Assembly (NCBI GenBank): GCA_017999645.1
Contig: JAGNLJ010000014.1
Span: forward strand, 1-49,932
Source of the DNA: Alphaproteobacteria bacterium
GTDB lineage: Bacteria; Pseudomonadota; Alphaproteobacteria; Micavibrionales; Micavibrionaceae
DNA: 49,932 nucleotides
Direction of reading: 5' to 3'
In this document: in pieces, positions 17,145-24,834 of the stretch
How positions within the stretch are numbered: position 1 is the first letter of the stretch
How the letters are laid out: each line of letters opens with the position of its first letter
The notes under the pieces: model-generated
Told to the model about the DNA's origin: nothing
The model's input: the letters and a program-made list of their open reading frames with translations, nothing else
Databases searched by the model: none
Translations under genes and position numbers: made by a program

Positions 17145-17900
17145 ATGGCGCGTTCGATGAAACCCAAAATGAAACCAAGTCAGCCGGAAATAGAAATCCT
17201 TCTTGAAAAAGCCTGGAAGCTTCAAGTTAAACAAAGATACGCGGATGCGGTGAAATGCCTGAACAGTGCGCTTGATCTCGTGCCCGGACGGGGCTTGAGC
17301 AAAAACGTGGGCATTCATCAGCTGGAGACGCTGATAACACAATGCGCAACGCATGAAATAGACACGGCGCTTGGCCAGACCGTTCTTGGCAAATTCCATT
17401 TGTTGCACGACCGGGCCCCGCAGGCTGCATCTCATTTCAAACGCGCGCTTGAGCTCTCGATCGAAAGTGCAAAAAAGAAAGAAAAACTTTTCCTGCATCC
17501 CGGAGAATTTCGCCTCAATTACGGGCGCGCCATGATGAGTGCCATTCTCCCAGATCTGGCTACGGCAACGGACGAGCAGCTTGATAACATGACGGACAAG
17601 CAGGTTGAAGATATAAGCAACTATTTTTTAACCGTGACGGACGAGCAGCTTGAAGACATAGAAAGTTCCCTTTTAACCGCGAGGGAATGCGGCCTGCCCG
17701 GCAACAAGGTCAACAGTTATATCATGATGTTCTATGATTTTATGGGTAAGGCAGACAAAGTCCGTGAATATGCGCGGAGAATCATCGACGATCCGGCTGA
17801 TTCAGATAGCAATAAAAATATAGCAAAAACTTTCCTGCGGCGGCTTGAGCAACTTCTCGAGAGTCAGCCGCCGGAACCCCCATCTCAACGTTACAGCTAG
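17145..17900 (+). CDS. TPR-like repeat protein, array member 3, with internal 15-residue repeat
   Basis: 251 residues. It shares the helical-repeat plan of its neighbours: VLGKFHLLHDRAPQAASHFKRALEL near residue 78 matches the corresponding helices of members 1 and 2, and MMFYDFMGKADKVREYARRI near residue 195 matches their C-terminal pair. Unlike them it carries a tandem repeat of 45 bp (TDKQVEDISNYFLTV then TDEQLEDIESSLLTA, preceded by a partial TDEQLDNM) in the middle. An ATG four codons further in is an alternative start. Function is unknown. Confidence 0.75.
   Translation: MARSMKPKMKPSQPEIEILLEKAWKLQVKQRYADAVKCLNSALDLVPGRGLSKNVGIHQLETLITQCATHEIDTALGQTVLGKFHLLHDRAPQAASHFKRALELSIESAKKKEKLFLHPGEFRLNYGRAMMSAILPDLATATDEQLDNMTDKQVEDISNYFLTVTDEQLEDIESSLLTARECGLPGNKVNSYIMMFYDFMGKADKVREYARRIIDDPADSDSNKNIAKTFLRRLEQLLESQPPEPPSQRYS
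17592..17681 (+). repeat. Two tandem 45-bp units inside TPR member 3
   Basis: Units of 45 bp start at 17592 and 17637, each encoding a 15-residue TD(K/E)Q(V/L)EDI helix; a partial unit lies just upstream. The units differ at several bases, so the duplication is not recent. Confidence 0.7.
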
Positions 17901-17912
17901 AACCGGGACATA

Positions 17913-18590
17913 ATGGCAGCTGAAAACAAATCCGAAGCAGAATTGATGATGGAAGAGGCGGATAAGTGCGCTGAATGGGCACGGTACCTGGAAGCCGTGC
18001 AACTATACAGGAAGGCCATGGACACCTTCCCGCCTTTTGATGAACAGAAAATGCACGACGTGTTCCTGAAGCTCACGGTTTTTTATGCCCGCGCCCAGAT
18101 GCAGAGTTCGGCGCTCACGGGCGCGAAAAAAACAACTGCCTCCATAACTTTGAGCAAAGTGTTCGCCAGGATGGCGCTGTACGCAGCCTGCCTGGATCCC
18201 GTTGAGAAATCGCAAAGCGCGCTTTCTGTCGCAAAAGCAACCATGGACGATTTAAAAGCGCTCGGAGAACGTCCAGCAAGACATGCCGATCTTTTTCTGA
18301 CATATGCGGGCGCGCTTGAAATGACGGGAGATATCAAGAAAGCCGAAGATAACTTCATCAAGGCTATGAATTACGGTGCCGATCCAAAAAAAGTCTTTTA
18401 CAGCCTTATGGTGACATATGCGAAAATTGCCCAGTACAGTGAGGGCGCAAAAGTAAGGGCGCTGCATTACCTGGAAGCGTTCAGGAAGGTCGCGGCGGAT
18501 GATCAGGCTGCCATAGACTTTGCCTGGCCTCTTGCCCGGTGGCTGCAAAGCACTCGCGATGAGCCCCCGCCCACACCGCCTCGCTTATAA
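17913..18590 (+). CDS. TPR-like repeat protein, array member 4
   Basis: 225 residues, starting 12 bases after member 3. Helix pairs are visible at DKCAEWARYLEAVQLYRKAM near residue 12, and at LFLTYAGALEMTGDIKKAEDNFIKAMNYG near residue 128, the latter close to the TPR consensus. The Lys-Val-Phe-Tyr-Ser-Leu-Met stretch (KKVFYSLMVTYAKIAQYSEG) corresponds to the C-terminal helices of members 1 and 2. The tail is proline-rich (PPPTPPRL). It is cytoplasmic in character, with no catalytic motif. Confidence 0.73.
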   Translation: MAAENKSEAELMMEEADKCAEWARYLEAVQLYRKAMDTFPPFDEQKMHDVFLKLTVFYARAQMQSSALTGAKKTTASITLSKVFARMALYAACLDPVEKSQSALSVAKATMDDLKALGERPARHADLFLTYAGALEMTGDIKKAEDNFIKAMNYGADPKKVFYSLMVTYAKIAQYSEGAKVRALHYLEAFRKVAADDQAAIDFAWPLARWLQSTRDEPPPTPPRL

Positions 18591-18608
18591 ATTATCGATG
18601 CAAAGAAC

Positions 18609-19295
18609 ATGACAGACGCTTCTCAGAATCTGCAGCCAGAAAATAACGACGAAATGCCGGGAGGGCTCCCCTGGCGCAGGGCATGGTATCGCATTTTATT
18701 CAACCAGGGCGCGACGTTGTACGAACTGGAAAATTTCGATGAAGCCATTCCCATTATACGAAGGGCCGCGGCCCTTGATCAGACTCCAAGCGTCATGGCC
18801 CTGCTCGGACGAGCGCTCAGTGATGAAGTCTGGCGCGATATAGAAATTTCAGGATTTCCGCCTGAAGACGAGGAAGAGAAACTTATGGAAGCGGTTAAAT
18901 ATTTGAGAAAATCGCTTGAAGCGCTGCCCGGGCAATTTGGCCTTAATGCCAGGATCGGCAAAATATATTTTGAACTGGGCCGTTATTTCAACGCGGCTGA
19001 TTATTTTGAAAAGGAGTATGAACTCGGGAGCAATCACAGGAAACGTCCTGAAGAGTTCACACTATACTACGCGGTCGGTCGATGGCTTGCGCAATCATGG
19101 CGCATGACCGGGACGATTGGTAATCTGAAAAAAGCGGAAGGGTTGTACTGCGCGCTCAGCCTCGAGGCAAGTATGCGGGGCCATGACAGCGCCGCCGAAA
19201 TTTTTGACAGGGAATTCTATCTTATAAAAGGCGAGATCGATTCACACCCGGATAATCCGCCAATGCTTGAGCCGCCGCAGCCACCCCACGCATAA
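18609..19295 (+). CDS. TPR repeat protein, array member 5
   Basis: 228 residues. TPR helices are the most canonical of the array: NQGATLYELENFDEAIPIIRRAAALD near residue 38 and ARIGKIYFELGRYFNAADYFEKEYELG near residue 118 fit the W/G/Y/A/P spacing of the family. An acidic, asparagine-rich N-terminus and a proline-rich C-terminus (EPPQPPHA) flank the repeats. It has diverged from members 1 and 2 and may be only a structural relative. No signal peptide was seen. Its stop precedes a second promoter. Confidence 0.75.
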   Translation: MTDASQNLQPENNDEMPGGLPWRRAWYRILFNQGATLYELENFDEAIPIIRRAAALDQTPSVMALLGRALSDEVWRDIEISGFPPEDEEEKLMEAVKYLRKSLEALPGQFGLNARIGKIYFELGRYFNAADYFEKEYELGSNHRKRPEEFTLYYAVGRWLAQSWRMTGTIGNLKKAEGLYCALSLEASMRGHDSAAEIFDREFYLIKGEIDSHPDNPPMLEPPQPPHA

Positions 19296-19299
19296 GATA

Positions 19300-19329
19300 T
19301 TGACATATTAACTGGCGCGGGTTTATTAA
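19300..19329 (+). promoter_or_regulatory. Promoter before TPR member 6
   Basis: TTGACA at 19300-19305, an 18-bp spacer and TATTAA at 19324-19329. The ATTGACATAT context matches the promoter at 15788. The ATG of member 6 follows 26 bases downstream. Confidence 0.65.
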
Positions 19330-19355
19330 TATTCGAATCTAATAATGGACATTAC

Positions 19356-20123
19356 ATGATAGACGGCCCTGAATCTCAAGCCTTCAACGTCAATATGTTT
19401 CACGACAGCGTTGAATCACTCATATGGTGGCTTGATGCGAAAGAATTTCAAACCGCCATATTGACGGCGGACCGGTTGCTGAAGGAGAGCATGGCCCCTG
19501 GCAGGCAGCTCTCACCCAAAATGCTTTCAAAAATTCATGGCCTTAAGGGCGTGGCGCTCGCAGCGAATGCAGAATATGAACGGGCCATTCCTCTTTTGCG
19601 CGAGGGCCTCAACCACACCGATGACACTGACGGTGCTTCCATTGAAATCATTGAAAAGATTAAAACAAGCCTTGTGATTGCGCTATTTCAAGATGCCTTC
19701 TCTAAATTTGCGCAAACCAAACTGCCCATACCAGCCGAGAGGATCAGGGAAATAATAGTGCATTCCGAAGACGTACTGAAATTTTATCCAAACAATATAA
19801 TCTACAACAATCTTGGGCATGCATATCTATTCGCAGAAAATTACTTCAAGGCCGCGCAATGTTTTCATACTAAAATCAATCTTATCGGAGATCGCTATAA
19901 CGCCGCGGATCTTGCAAATCTTGCCAGCGCTGTCGGTATGTTGCCGGGCGGGCTTGAAAAGTCGAAAGCAATATTTAGCAAAGCCTTTGCGCTTGCGATT
20001 GTCACTGGTGATAATCCTGTTGCCGAGTTTATAACGCAGAATTTGGATATAATTGAAGAATTACACAGCACCGGCAAAAAGATATTTTATCATGCACCGC
20101 CATACGACCTGTCCAGGAATTAG
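19356..20123 (+). CDS. TPR-like repeat protein, array member 6
   Basis: 255 residues with its own promoter. TPR-like helix pairs appear at HGLKGVALAANAEYERAIPLLREGL near residue 55, IIYNNLGHAYLFAENYFKAAQCF near residue 148 and LASAVGMLPGGLEKSKAIFSKAFAL near residue 188. There is no signal peptide or membrane segment. It is AT-richer than the neighbouring housekeeping genes. It converges on the DUF6782-like pair, with only 13 bases between the stop codons and no clear terminator there. Confidence 0.73.
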   Translation: MIDGPESQAFNVNMFHDSVESLIWWLDAKEFQTAILTADRLLKESMAPGRQLSPKMLSKIHGLKGVALAANAEYERAIPLLREGLNHTDDTDGASIEIIEKIKTSLVIALFQDAFSKFAQTKLPIPAERIREIIVHSEDVLKFYPNNIIYNNLGHAYLFAENYFKAAQCFHTKINLIGDRYNAADLANLASAVGMLPGGLEKSKAIFSKAFALAIVTGDNPVAEFITQNLDIIEELHSTGKKIFYHAPPYDLSRN

Positions 20124-20136
20124 ACCTGCTGTTAAT

Positions 20137-21102
20137 CTAGGATCTCTGCTTCACTTCTTCGCGTTCCGGCGTCATTTCGCCGTTCGGGAAGATTTTAGCC
20201 GCCAGCGCCGCATCGCGGAATGGGACATTCTGGACGTAGTGCACGGAAGAGTCGCGCATCACATGCATGAAGTGCGTCTGGTTGATCGGGTCGGACAGGC
20301 CTGCATAAAGCGGATCGCTCAGGATATCATCGCCAAGGCCGCGCAAATACGCGGTCTTGTCCGGTAAACAGGAGAGAACCTCAACACAGATTTTGCCCGC
20401 GCGCTTTTTGCCGAAGACTGGGCCATTCGCGTTCATCACTTCATCCATATATTCCAACGTTTCATGGTCGCAGGTGTTGACGCGGGTCACATTGCGGAAC
20501 CACTGGCGGAACGCTGCGGTGAGTGCCCGTCCGTTTGAGACCGGGTCTTTCTCGAGCGCACTGGAAAAAGCCAACGCGATATCGCTGTCCTCGCTGCCCG
20601 TCATGTGGCGCCATAAATCGCCATTCATTTCCCAGGCGATCGCGACCGTCATCACGTCGCTGTCGGCGGCGCGGATGCGCTCTAACAGCAGAACTGATTC
20701 CGGCGTGTAATTTTCATCGAAACCGCCATGACGTTTTTCCTGCCACGCATCACGAAGGGCACGGATCAATGACGCCTGAACGGCGTGATAAAAATACGGC
20801 GCGCGGGCAAAGCCTTCGGCGTCGAGCCCGTGATTGTCGAGCACAATTGTTTTTGCCGGAACGTCGAGATGGAAATCATGATGCTCAAGATGCGAAAGGC
20901 CGATGCGCCAGCCCTGCTCACCCGCTTCTTTAATCAGCAGGCGCGCGCTCGCGCTTTGCGAAAGCTGTTTGAGATTCTGCGCGATAAATTCCCTGTCATT
21001 GCTGGCTTCGCCCGAGGCAAAAGAAAGATCGGCGATAGCCCAGCTGATGCTGTCGAGAGCCTTGACCTTATCTTTATTGCGGTGGTTTTTATCGGACTTC
21101 AT
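20137..21102 (-). CDS. DUF6782-like protein (putative metallopeptidase family), copy 2
   Basis: 321 residues from the ATG at 21102; an in-frame ATG at 21174 would overlap the upstream gene by 35 bases and is the main alternative, while longer extensions are shadows. The core QASLIRALRDAWQEKRHG, then TPESVLLLERIRAADSDVMTVAIAWEMNGD, lines up with the neighbour's AARELRRHWQHRHG and HPDSAVLVNRAQVADLTVSMIRIGWELQLSG, so the two are paralogues. I recall DUF6782 (putative metallopeptidase) as the matching family, but no intact HEXXH is present. No signal peptide was seen. Confidence 0.6.
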   Translation of the reverse strand: MKSDKNHRNKDKVKALDSISWAIADLSFASGEASNDREFIAQNLKQLSQSASARLLIKEAGEQGWRIGLSHLEHHDFHLDVPAKTIVLDNHGLDAEGFARAPYFYHAVQASLIRALRDAWQEKRHGGFDENYTPESVLLLERIRAADSDVMTVAIAWEMNGDLWRHMTGSEDSDIALAFSSALEKDPVSNGRALTAAFRQWFRNVTRVNTCDHETLEYMDEVMNANGPVFGKKRAGKICVEVLSCLPDKTAYLRGLGDDILSDPLYAGLSDPINQTHFMHVMRDSSVHYVQNVPFRDAALAAKIFPNGEMTPEREEVKQRS

Positions 21103-21139
21103 AAGCAGGAACTCAGCAGGGTTGGAATTTTGCGACGGG

Positions 21140-22498
21140 TTAGTCTCCTGACCAGCGGCGCAAGTAGACGACATTTCCGTCGCTAGCCTTGCCTTTGTTA
21201 CGTTTGGCAGACGCTTTTGGAGCGAGGAGGTTCCCGGGTTTGCGGGACTTATCCCCAGAGCCTTCATCCGCGCCAAGATTTTGGCCCGGGAATAGCTCGA
21301 CGATCTCTGCGTTTTTGGCGCGCTCATTGTTCGAATCCTGAATTCTGGAAATGTTCCGGCGGACGCCGGTAACAGCGGTTTCGAACTCATTGTGCAAATC
21401 GCGTTCCGTTTCACGGAAAGAACGCTCAAACTTAATAAACCAAAGGAAATTCGCATTCGAACGGTCGCGAACCTCGTTGAAAAGCGGGTCGGCAATGATG
21501 GTCTGCGAGTGGCCGCTCAGGTAATTTTTGCCGTAGGGCATCGAACCGAGCGCGGAAATAAGCGCCGGGGTGAGGGTTTTTCCAGATTGTTCCTCGTCAA
21601 ACACATAACCCTGGTTGTCGGCCAGCATCTGGCGGATCAGGTTTTTGTCCTCGATCCGGCAACGCTCGGACATGAACCAGCATTCAAAAACTGCCGCTGC
21701 GGCCTGGCCGTTATTCAGCGTGCGGAAATCCAGGAACGCTTCGTAAGCGAATGCGCGGCCCAGATCACCCATTGGTGAATTCTCGAGACGCTCCCAGGCG
21801 TCTTTAATGCCCGACAACTGCAACTCCCAACCGATGCGGATCATTGAAACTGTGAGATCTGCCACCTGCGCGCGGTTCACAAGAACGGCGCTGTCGGGAT
21901 GGAACAGAAGCGGATGGATCAGCGCGCCATGGCGGTGCTGCCAGTGACGGCGCAGTTCACGCGCGGCGAGAAGGAGTTGCTCACCAAGTTCAAAACGCGG
22001 ATGAATGAGAATGAGTCCGTTCTGGCGATCATAGAACGCGTCTTCGATCTGCGAGCTGTGGATCATCGAAACATTGTTCGTTTTCGCGAAATCAATATAG
22101 GCTGCAGCCATGCGGCTTTTGCCGAGCATGTCCTCGATCTGTGCGATCGTGATTTCATTTTTCGTTTCTTCGTGCTTCGTGACGAAAGCCATATCGCTTT
22201 CCATCAATGCGCGTGTCTTGCTGTCCTCGCGGACGAAATTTCCGGAGAAGCGTTCGAACACGTCGATCTCTTTTTTCAGGCTGGCGATTTCTTTTTCAAG
22301 AACGCGCAGCTCGGCATCGTCGAACAGCATGTCGTCTGCTTCGTCGATGTCCATTTCGAAATCCATGTAGAAAAGCGGCTGCGAACCGATGATGCTGCAG
22401 GTTACGGGCTGCGCATTGTTCAGCGTATAGGCCACGCGGCAAGGCGCGCGGCGCGTTTGCGTCTGAAGTGAAGGAATCTCGTTGAATGTGTCGCTCAT
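21140..22498 (-). CDS. DUF6782-like protein (putative metallopeptidase family), copy 1
   Basis: 452 residues from the ATG at 22498 (MSDTFNEIPSLQTQTRR); a further in-frame ATG at 22555 is less likely. An acidic, coiled-coil-like segment (ELRVLEKEIASLKKEIDVFE, near residue 60) precedes the family core with ARELRRHWQHRHG near residue 190. The C-terminal tail is basic and probably disordered (PKASAKRNKGKASDG). It precedes its paralogue by 37 bases in a likely operon. Upstream lie a perfect CtrA-type box and a DnaA-box match, suggesting cell-cycle control. The enzymatic role is unproven. Confidence 0.65.
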   Translation of the reverse strand: MSDTFNEIPSLQTQTRRAPCRVAYTLNNAQPVTCSIIGSQPLFYMDFEMDIDEADDMLFDDAELRVLEKEIASLKKEIDVFERFSGNFVREDSKTRALMESDMAFVTKHEETKNEITIAQIEDMLGKSRMAAAYIDFAKTNNVSMIHSSQIEDAFYDRQNGLILIHPRFELGEQLLLAARELRRHWQHRHGALIHPLLFHPDSAVLVNRAQVADLTVSMIRIGWELQLSGIKDAWERLENSPMGDLGRAFAYEAFLDFRTLNNGQAAAAVFECWFMSERCRIEDKNLIRQMLADNQGYVFDEEQSGKTLTPALISALGSMPYGKNYLSGHSQTIIADPLFNEVRDRSNANFLWFIKFERSFRETERDLHNEFETAVTGVRRNISRIQDSNNERAKNAEIVELFPGQNLGADEGSGDKSRKPGNLLAPKASAKRNKGKASDGNVVYLRRWSGD

Positions 22499-22649
22499 AG
22501 CCCAACCAATTTTTTTCTTTTTGTCCCTGAAGGGCCTCACGGAAAGAACTCCCATGAACCCCCGCCCCCGGGGCGAACCGACAGAACGCCGGTTATGGTT
22601 TATTATGGGGGGTTAGTTCTTAAGGCTTCCTTTCCAAGAACCAGAAAAA

Positions 22650-22658
22650 TGTGGAAAA
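22650..22658 (-). promoter_or_regulatory. DnaA-box match TTTTCCACA
   Basis: Reads TTTTCCACA on the minus strand, fitting the relaxed DnaA consensus TTWTNCACA. It lies in the 269-bp gap 22499-22767, 33 bases from a CtrA-type box. This gap holds no gene; it is GC-rich near 22560 and A/T-rich from 22640 to 22710. Confidence 0.45.
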
Positions 22659-22690
22659 AATCGGGGTTTATGGCAAAAAAACAGCGGTTT

Positions 22691-22705
22691 TTAAGGGCTG
22701 TTTAA
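22691..22705. promoter_or_regulatory. CtrA-type box TTAA-N7-TTAA
   Basis: TTAA at 22691-22694, seven bases, TTAA at 22702-22705: the full CtrA recognition pattern of Alphaproteobacteria. It is about 190 bases before the start of the DUF6782-like pair. A half-match lies near 22620 (TTAAGGCTTCCTTTC). Confidence 0.55.
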
Positions 22706-22767
22706 CATATAGGGGCCAAAAATTCAGGCCTCGTTAAGGATTGGCGAATCAGGGGGTTGAGGGGGCG

Positions 22768-23385
22768 TCACTGTCCGAAGGTGTCGTCCAGGACCGGCAT
22801 ATCCTCGACCAGCAATTCCTCGTCGCTGAGCGTCACCAGACCATTGGGTTGCACCACGACCTTGCTTTTGAACAGCGAGTCCTTGAAGACGATGCGGGCT
22901 TCCAAATGGAAGACGCCATCCTTGCCGATTTCCTTCACCAACGTGACTGGTTTTATCATCCGGCCGATCGCCTGGCGGGCTGACGGTGGCGGGTCTTCCT
23001 TCCAGTTGATGTCGTCTATGTTCTCGACAACGATAAAGCGTCCGTGCTTGCCGCGCACATAGGTGAAGAAAAACCGCACGTATGTACCGATATTATTTTC
23101 ATCTAACTTGATCGGCAGGTCGTCGTTGAATTTATAGATGCATTCATTGTGAAAGTTAATAACGGTTGCGTGTTTGGCGCTGTAAATCACGAAGCGGCGC
23201 TGGGGCGGCATGGTCGTGTGGTTCGCAACGTCTAATAATTTGCATCCCGGATAAAATGGAATTTCAGCGGCGAGAATCGTCGTTTCGACTGGGTCAAACG
23301 TTACGCCTTCCAGCAGCGGCGACACCCGGTCCAGGATCTGGGCCGTCTCATCGAGTTCAAGTTTTTCAAATGCTTCTTGATACAT
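22768..23385 (-). CDS. Hypothetical protein
   Basis: 205 residues, no signal peptide or membrane helix. The sequence looks alpha/beta, with motifs such as VIYSAKHATVINFHNECIYK near residue 65 and GKHGRFIVVENIDDINWKEDPP near residue 112, and an acidic C-terminus (EELLVEDMPVLDDTFGQ). No family was recognised. Being transcribed leftward with the DUF6782-like pair and divergent from hemE, its promoter must lie in the GANTC-rich gap 23386-23736. Codon use resembles the core genes, so it may be an old resident. Confidence 0.7.
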   Translation of the reverse strand: MYQEAFEKLELDETAQILDRVSPLLEGVTFDPVETTILAAEIPFYPGCKLLDVANHTTMPPQRRFVIYSAKHATVINFHNECIYKFNDDLPIKLDENNIGTYVRFFFTYVRGKHGRFIVVENIDDINWKEDPPPSARQAIGRMIKPVTLVKEIGKDGVFHLEARIVFKDSLFKSKVVVQPNGLVTLSDEELLVEDMPVLDDTFGQ

Positions 23386-23736
23386 GCGTGGTCTTTATCC
23401 CTCATCATAGCTAACATAAAAAGGCTTCGACTCATAGGCTTTATGGGTGTTTGCCCTGTGCCTAATCCTGTGAGGGAATCGCTCCAGCATGGCGGGATAA
23501 TGAGACGTATAAAGATACGAACAAATCATGCAGGGGGGCCGGGTACGGTCATCCACCTGTTCACAAACGGAAAATGGCCCTGTCTGGAATCAAGGATTGA
23601 ATCCCGGGAATCGCCGGGAATCCGCGGGAATCCGGGCAATCGATTCTGTGTATTGAATCCGGGACTGATTCAATCCCCATGACTCACACTGCCTACTACT
23701 ATCAAAAACCTTTTTTAAATCTTATTTATAATTAGT
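23386..23736. other. Candidate replication origin region before hemE
   Basis: This 351-bp gap holds no convincing gene. It contains eleven GANTC sites, nine of them packed into 23587-23685. DnaA-box-like sequences are TTAGGCACA (minus strand, 23457-23465, one mismatch to TTATNCACA) and, with two mismatches each, TCATCCACC, CTGTTCACA and CAATACACA. An A/T-rich stretch (about 23697-23737) adjoins hemE and includes TTAA-N7-TTAT, a near CtrA box. In Caulobacter and Rickettsia the origin lies beside hemE. Assignment is inference. Confidence 0.5.
23587..23685. repeat. Phased array of nine GANTC methylation sites
   Basis: GANTC starts at 23587, 23599, 23608, 23618, 23628, 23642, 23655, 23667 and 23681, that is, at intervals of 9-14 bp. 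Four of them sit in near-identical decamers of the form (C/G)CGGGAATC. GANTC is the target of the CcrM methyltransferase in Alphaproteobacteria; whether this organism has CcrM is not shown by the window. Confidence 0.8.
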
Positions 23737-24834
23737 ATGCGGACCGTGAAACACGAATCGAAAAAGCCCGGACCCGGGGCGATCAAAACGGGAAAGTTAT
23801 TTCTGGATACGCTGGACGGGCATGTCGGCGAGCGGGTGCCGTTCTGGTTCATGCGGCAGGCTGGACGATATCTTCCCGAATACCGCGAGCTGCGGCAGAA
23901 GAAGGGCGGCTTTCTCGCGATGGCGATGGATCCGGATACGGCGTGTGAAATCACGATGCAACCCATCCGGCGTTTCGGCATGGATGCGGCGATTATTTTT
24001 TCGGATATTCTCGTCGTGCCGCAGGCGCTCGGGCAGAAGCTGGAATTCGTCGAGAATGAAGGCCCGAGGCTGGAGCCGCTGCGCTCCGGCGCTGACATCG
24101 CCAAATTGAATTTCCGCGATTTCGAAAACAATCTCGCGCCGGTTTCCGAGGCGCTCCGGAAAACAGCCGCGCAGCTCAAGGCGGAAAATTTCGGGCAGAC
24201 GGCCTTGATCGGTTTTGCCGGCGCGCCGTGGACGGTAGCGGCCTACATGATCGAAGGTGGCGGCAGCCGTGATTTTCTGCACGCGAAAAAAATGGCTTAC
24301 AGCGACCCGGAAAATTTCTCGGCGCTTATCGATCTGTTGGTTGAATCGACCACGGCGTACCTCAGCAAGCAAATCCAGGCCGGGGCCGAAGCCGTGCAGA
24401 TTTTCGATTCCTGGGCGGGATTGCTGGATGACGATCTGTTCCAGCGCTGGGTGATCAAACCGACGCGCGAGATTGTTTCGCACCTGCGGGCTGCGCACCC
24501 GTACGTGCCGATCATTGGTTTTCCGCGCGGCGCGGGCGCCAATTATATCGCCTATGCGCATGACACGAATATCACGGCTATCGGCCTTGATTCCCACGTC
24601 CCGGCGCGCTGGGCGGCGAAGACGCTGCAGCCTACGCTGCCTGTGCAGGGCAACTTAGACCCGGTCGCGCTGATGGCCGGGGGTGATGCACTGTCGCTGG
24701 CGGCGGAGCGGATTATCACCAATCTTTCGCACGGGCCGTTCGTGTTCAATCTCGGGCACGGCATTCACAAGGACACGCCGGTCGAGCATGTCGCGGCGCT
24801 GTGCGATCTGCTGAAAAACTGGCGGCTTGGCTGA
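23737..24834 (+). CDS. hemE: Uroporphyrinogen decarboxylase
   Basis: 365 residues; the family usually has 340-360. HemE decarboxylates uroporphyrinogen III to coproporphyrinogen III in heme synthesis. The signature VPFWFMRQAGRYLPEYRELR (split here at residue 31) includes the substrate-binding Arg residues, followed by IIFSDILVVPQALGQ, GFAGAPWTVAAYMIEGGGS and the C-terminal FNLGHGIHKDTPVEHV. No strong ribosome binding site precedes the ATG. The stop overlaps the hemH start (TGATG). This is the standard first gene of the hemE-hemH-hemJ-rho block. Confidence 0.96.
   Translation: MRTVKHESKKPGPGAIKTGKLFLDTLDGHVGERVPFWFMRQAGRYLPEYRELRQKKGGFLAMAMDPDTACEITMQPIRRFGMDAAIIFSDILVVPQALGQKLEFVENEGPRLEPLRSGADIAKLNFRDFENNLAPVSEALRKTAAQLKAENFGQTALIGFAGAPWTVAAYMIEGGGSRDFLHAKKMAYSDPENFSALIDLLVESTTAYLSKQIQAGAEAVQIFDSWAGLLDDDLFQRWVIKPTREIVSHLRAAHPYVPIIGFPRGAGANYIAYAHDTNITAIGLDSHVPARWAAKTLQPTLPVQGNLDPVALMAGGDALSLAAERIITNLSHGPFVFNLGHGIHKDTPVEHVAALCDLLKNWRLG

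Noticed and set aside
23597-23640. GGGAATC decamers as a CRISPR-like or iteron array
   Set aside because: Units are too short and spacing too irregular for CRISPR; the constant part is the GANTC core, so a methylation-site array is the better description.
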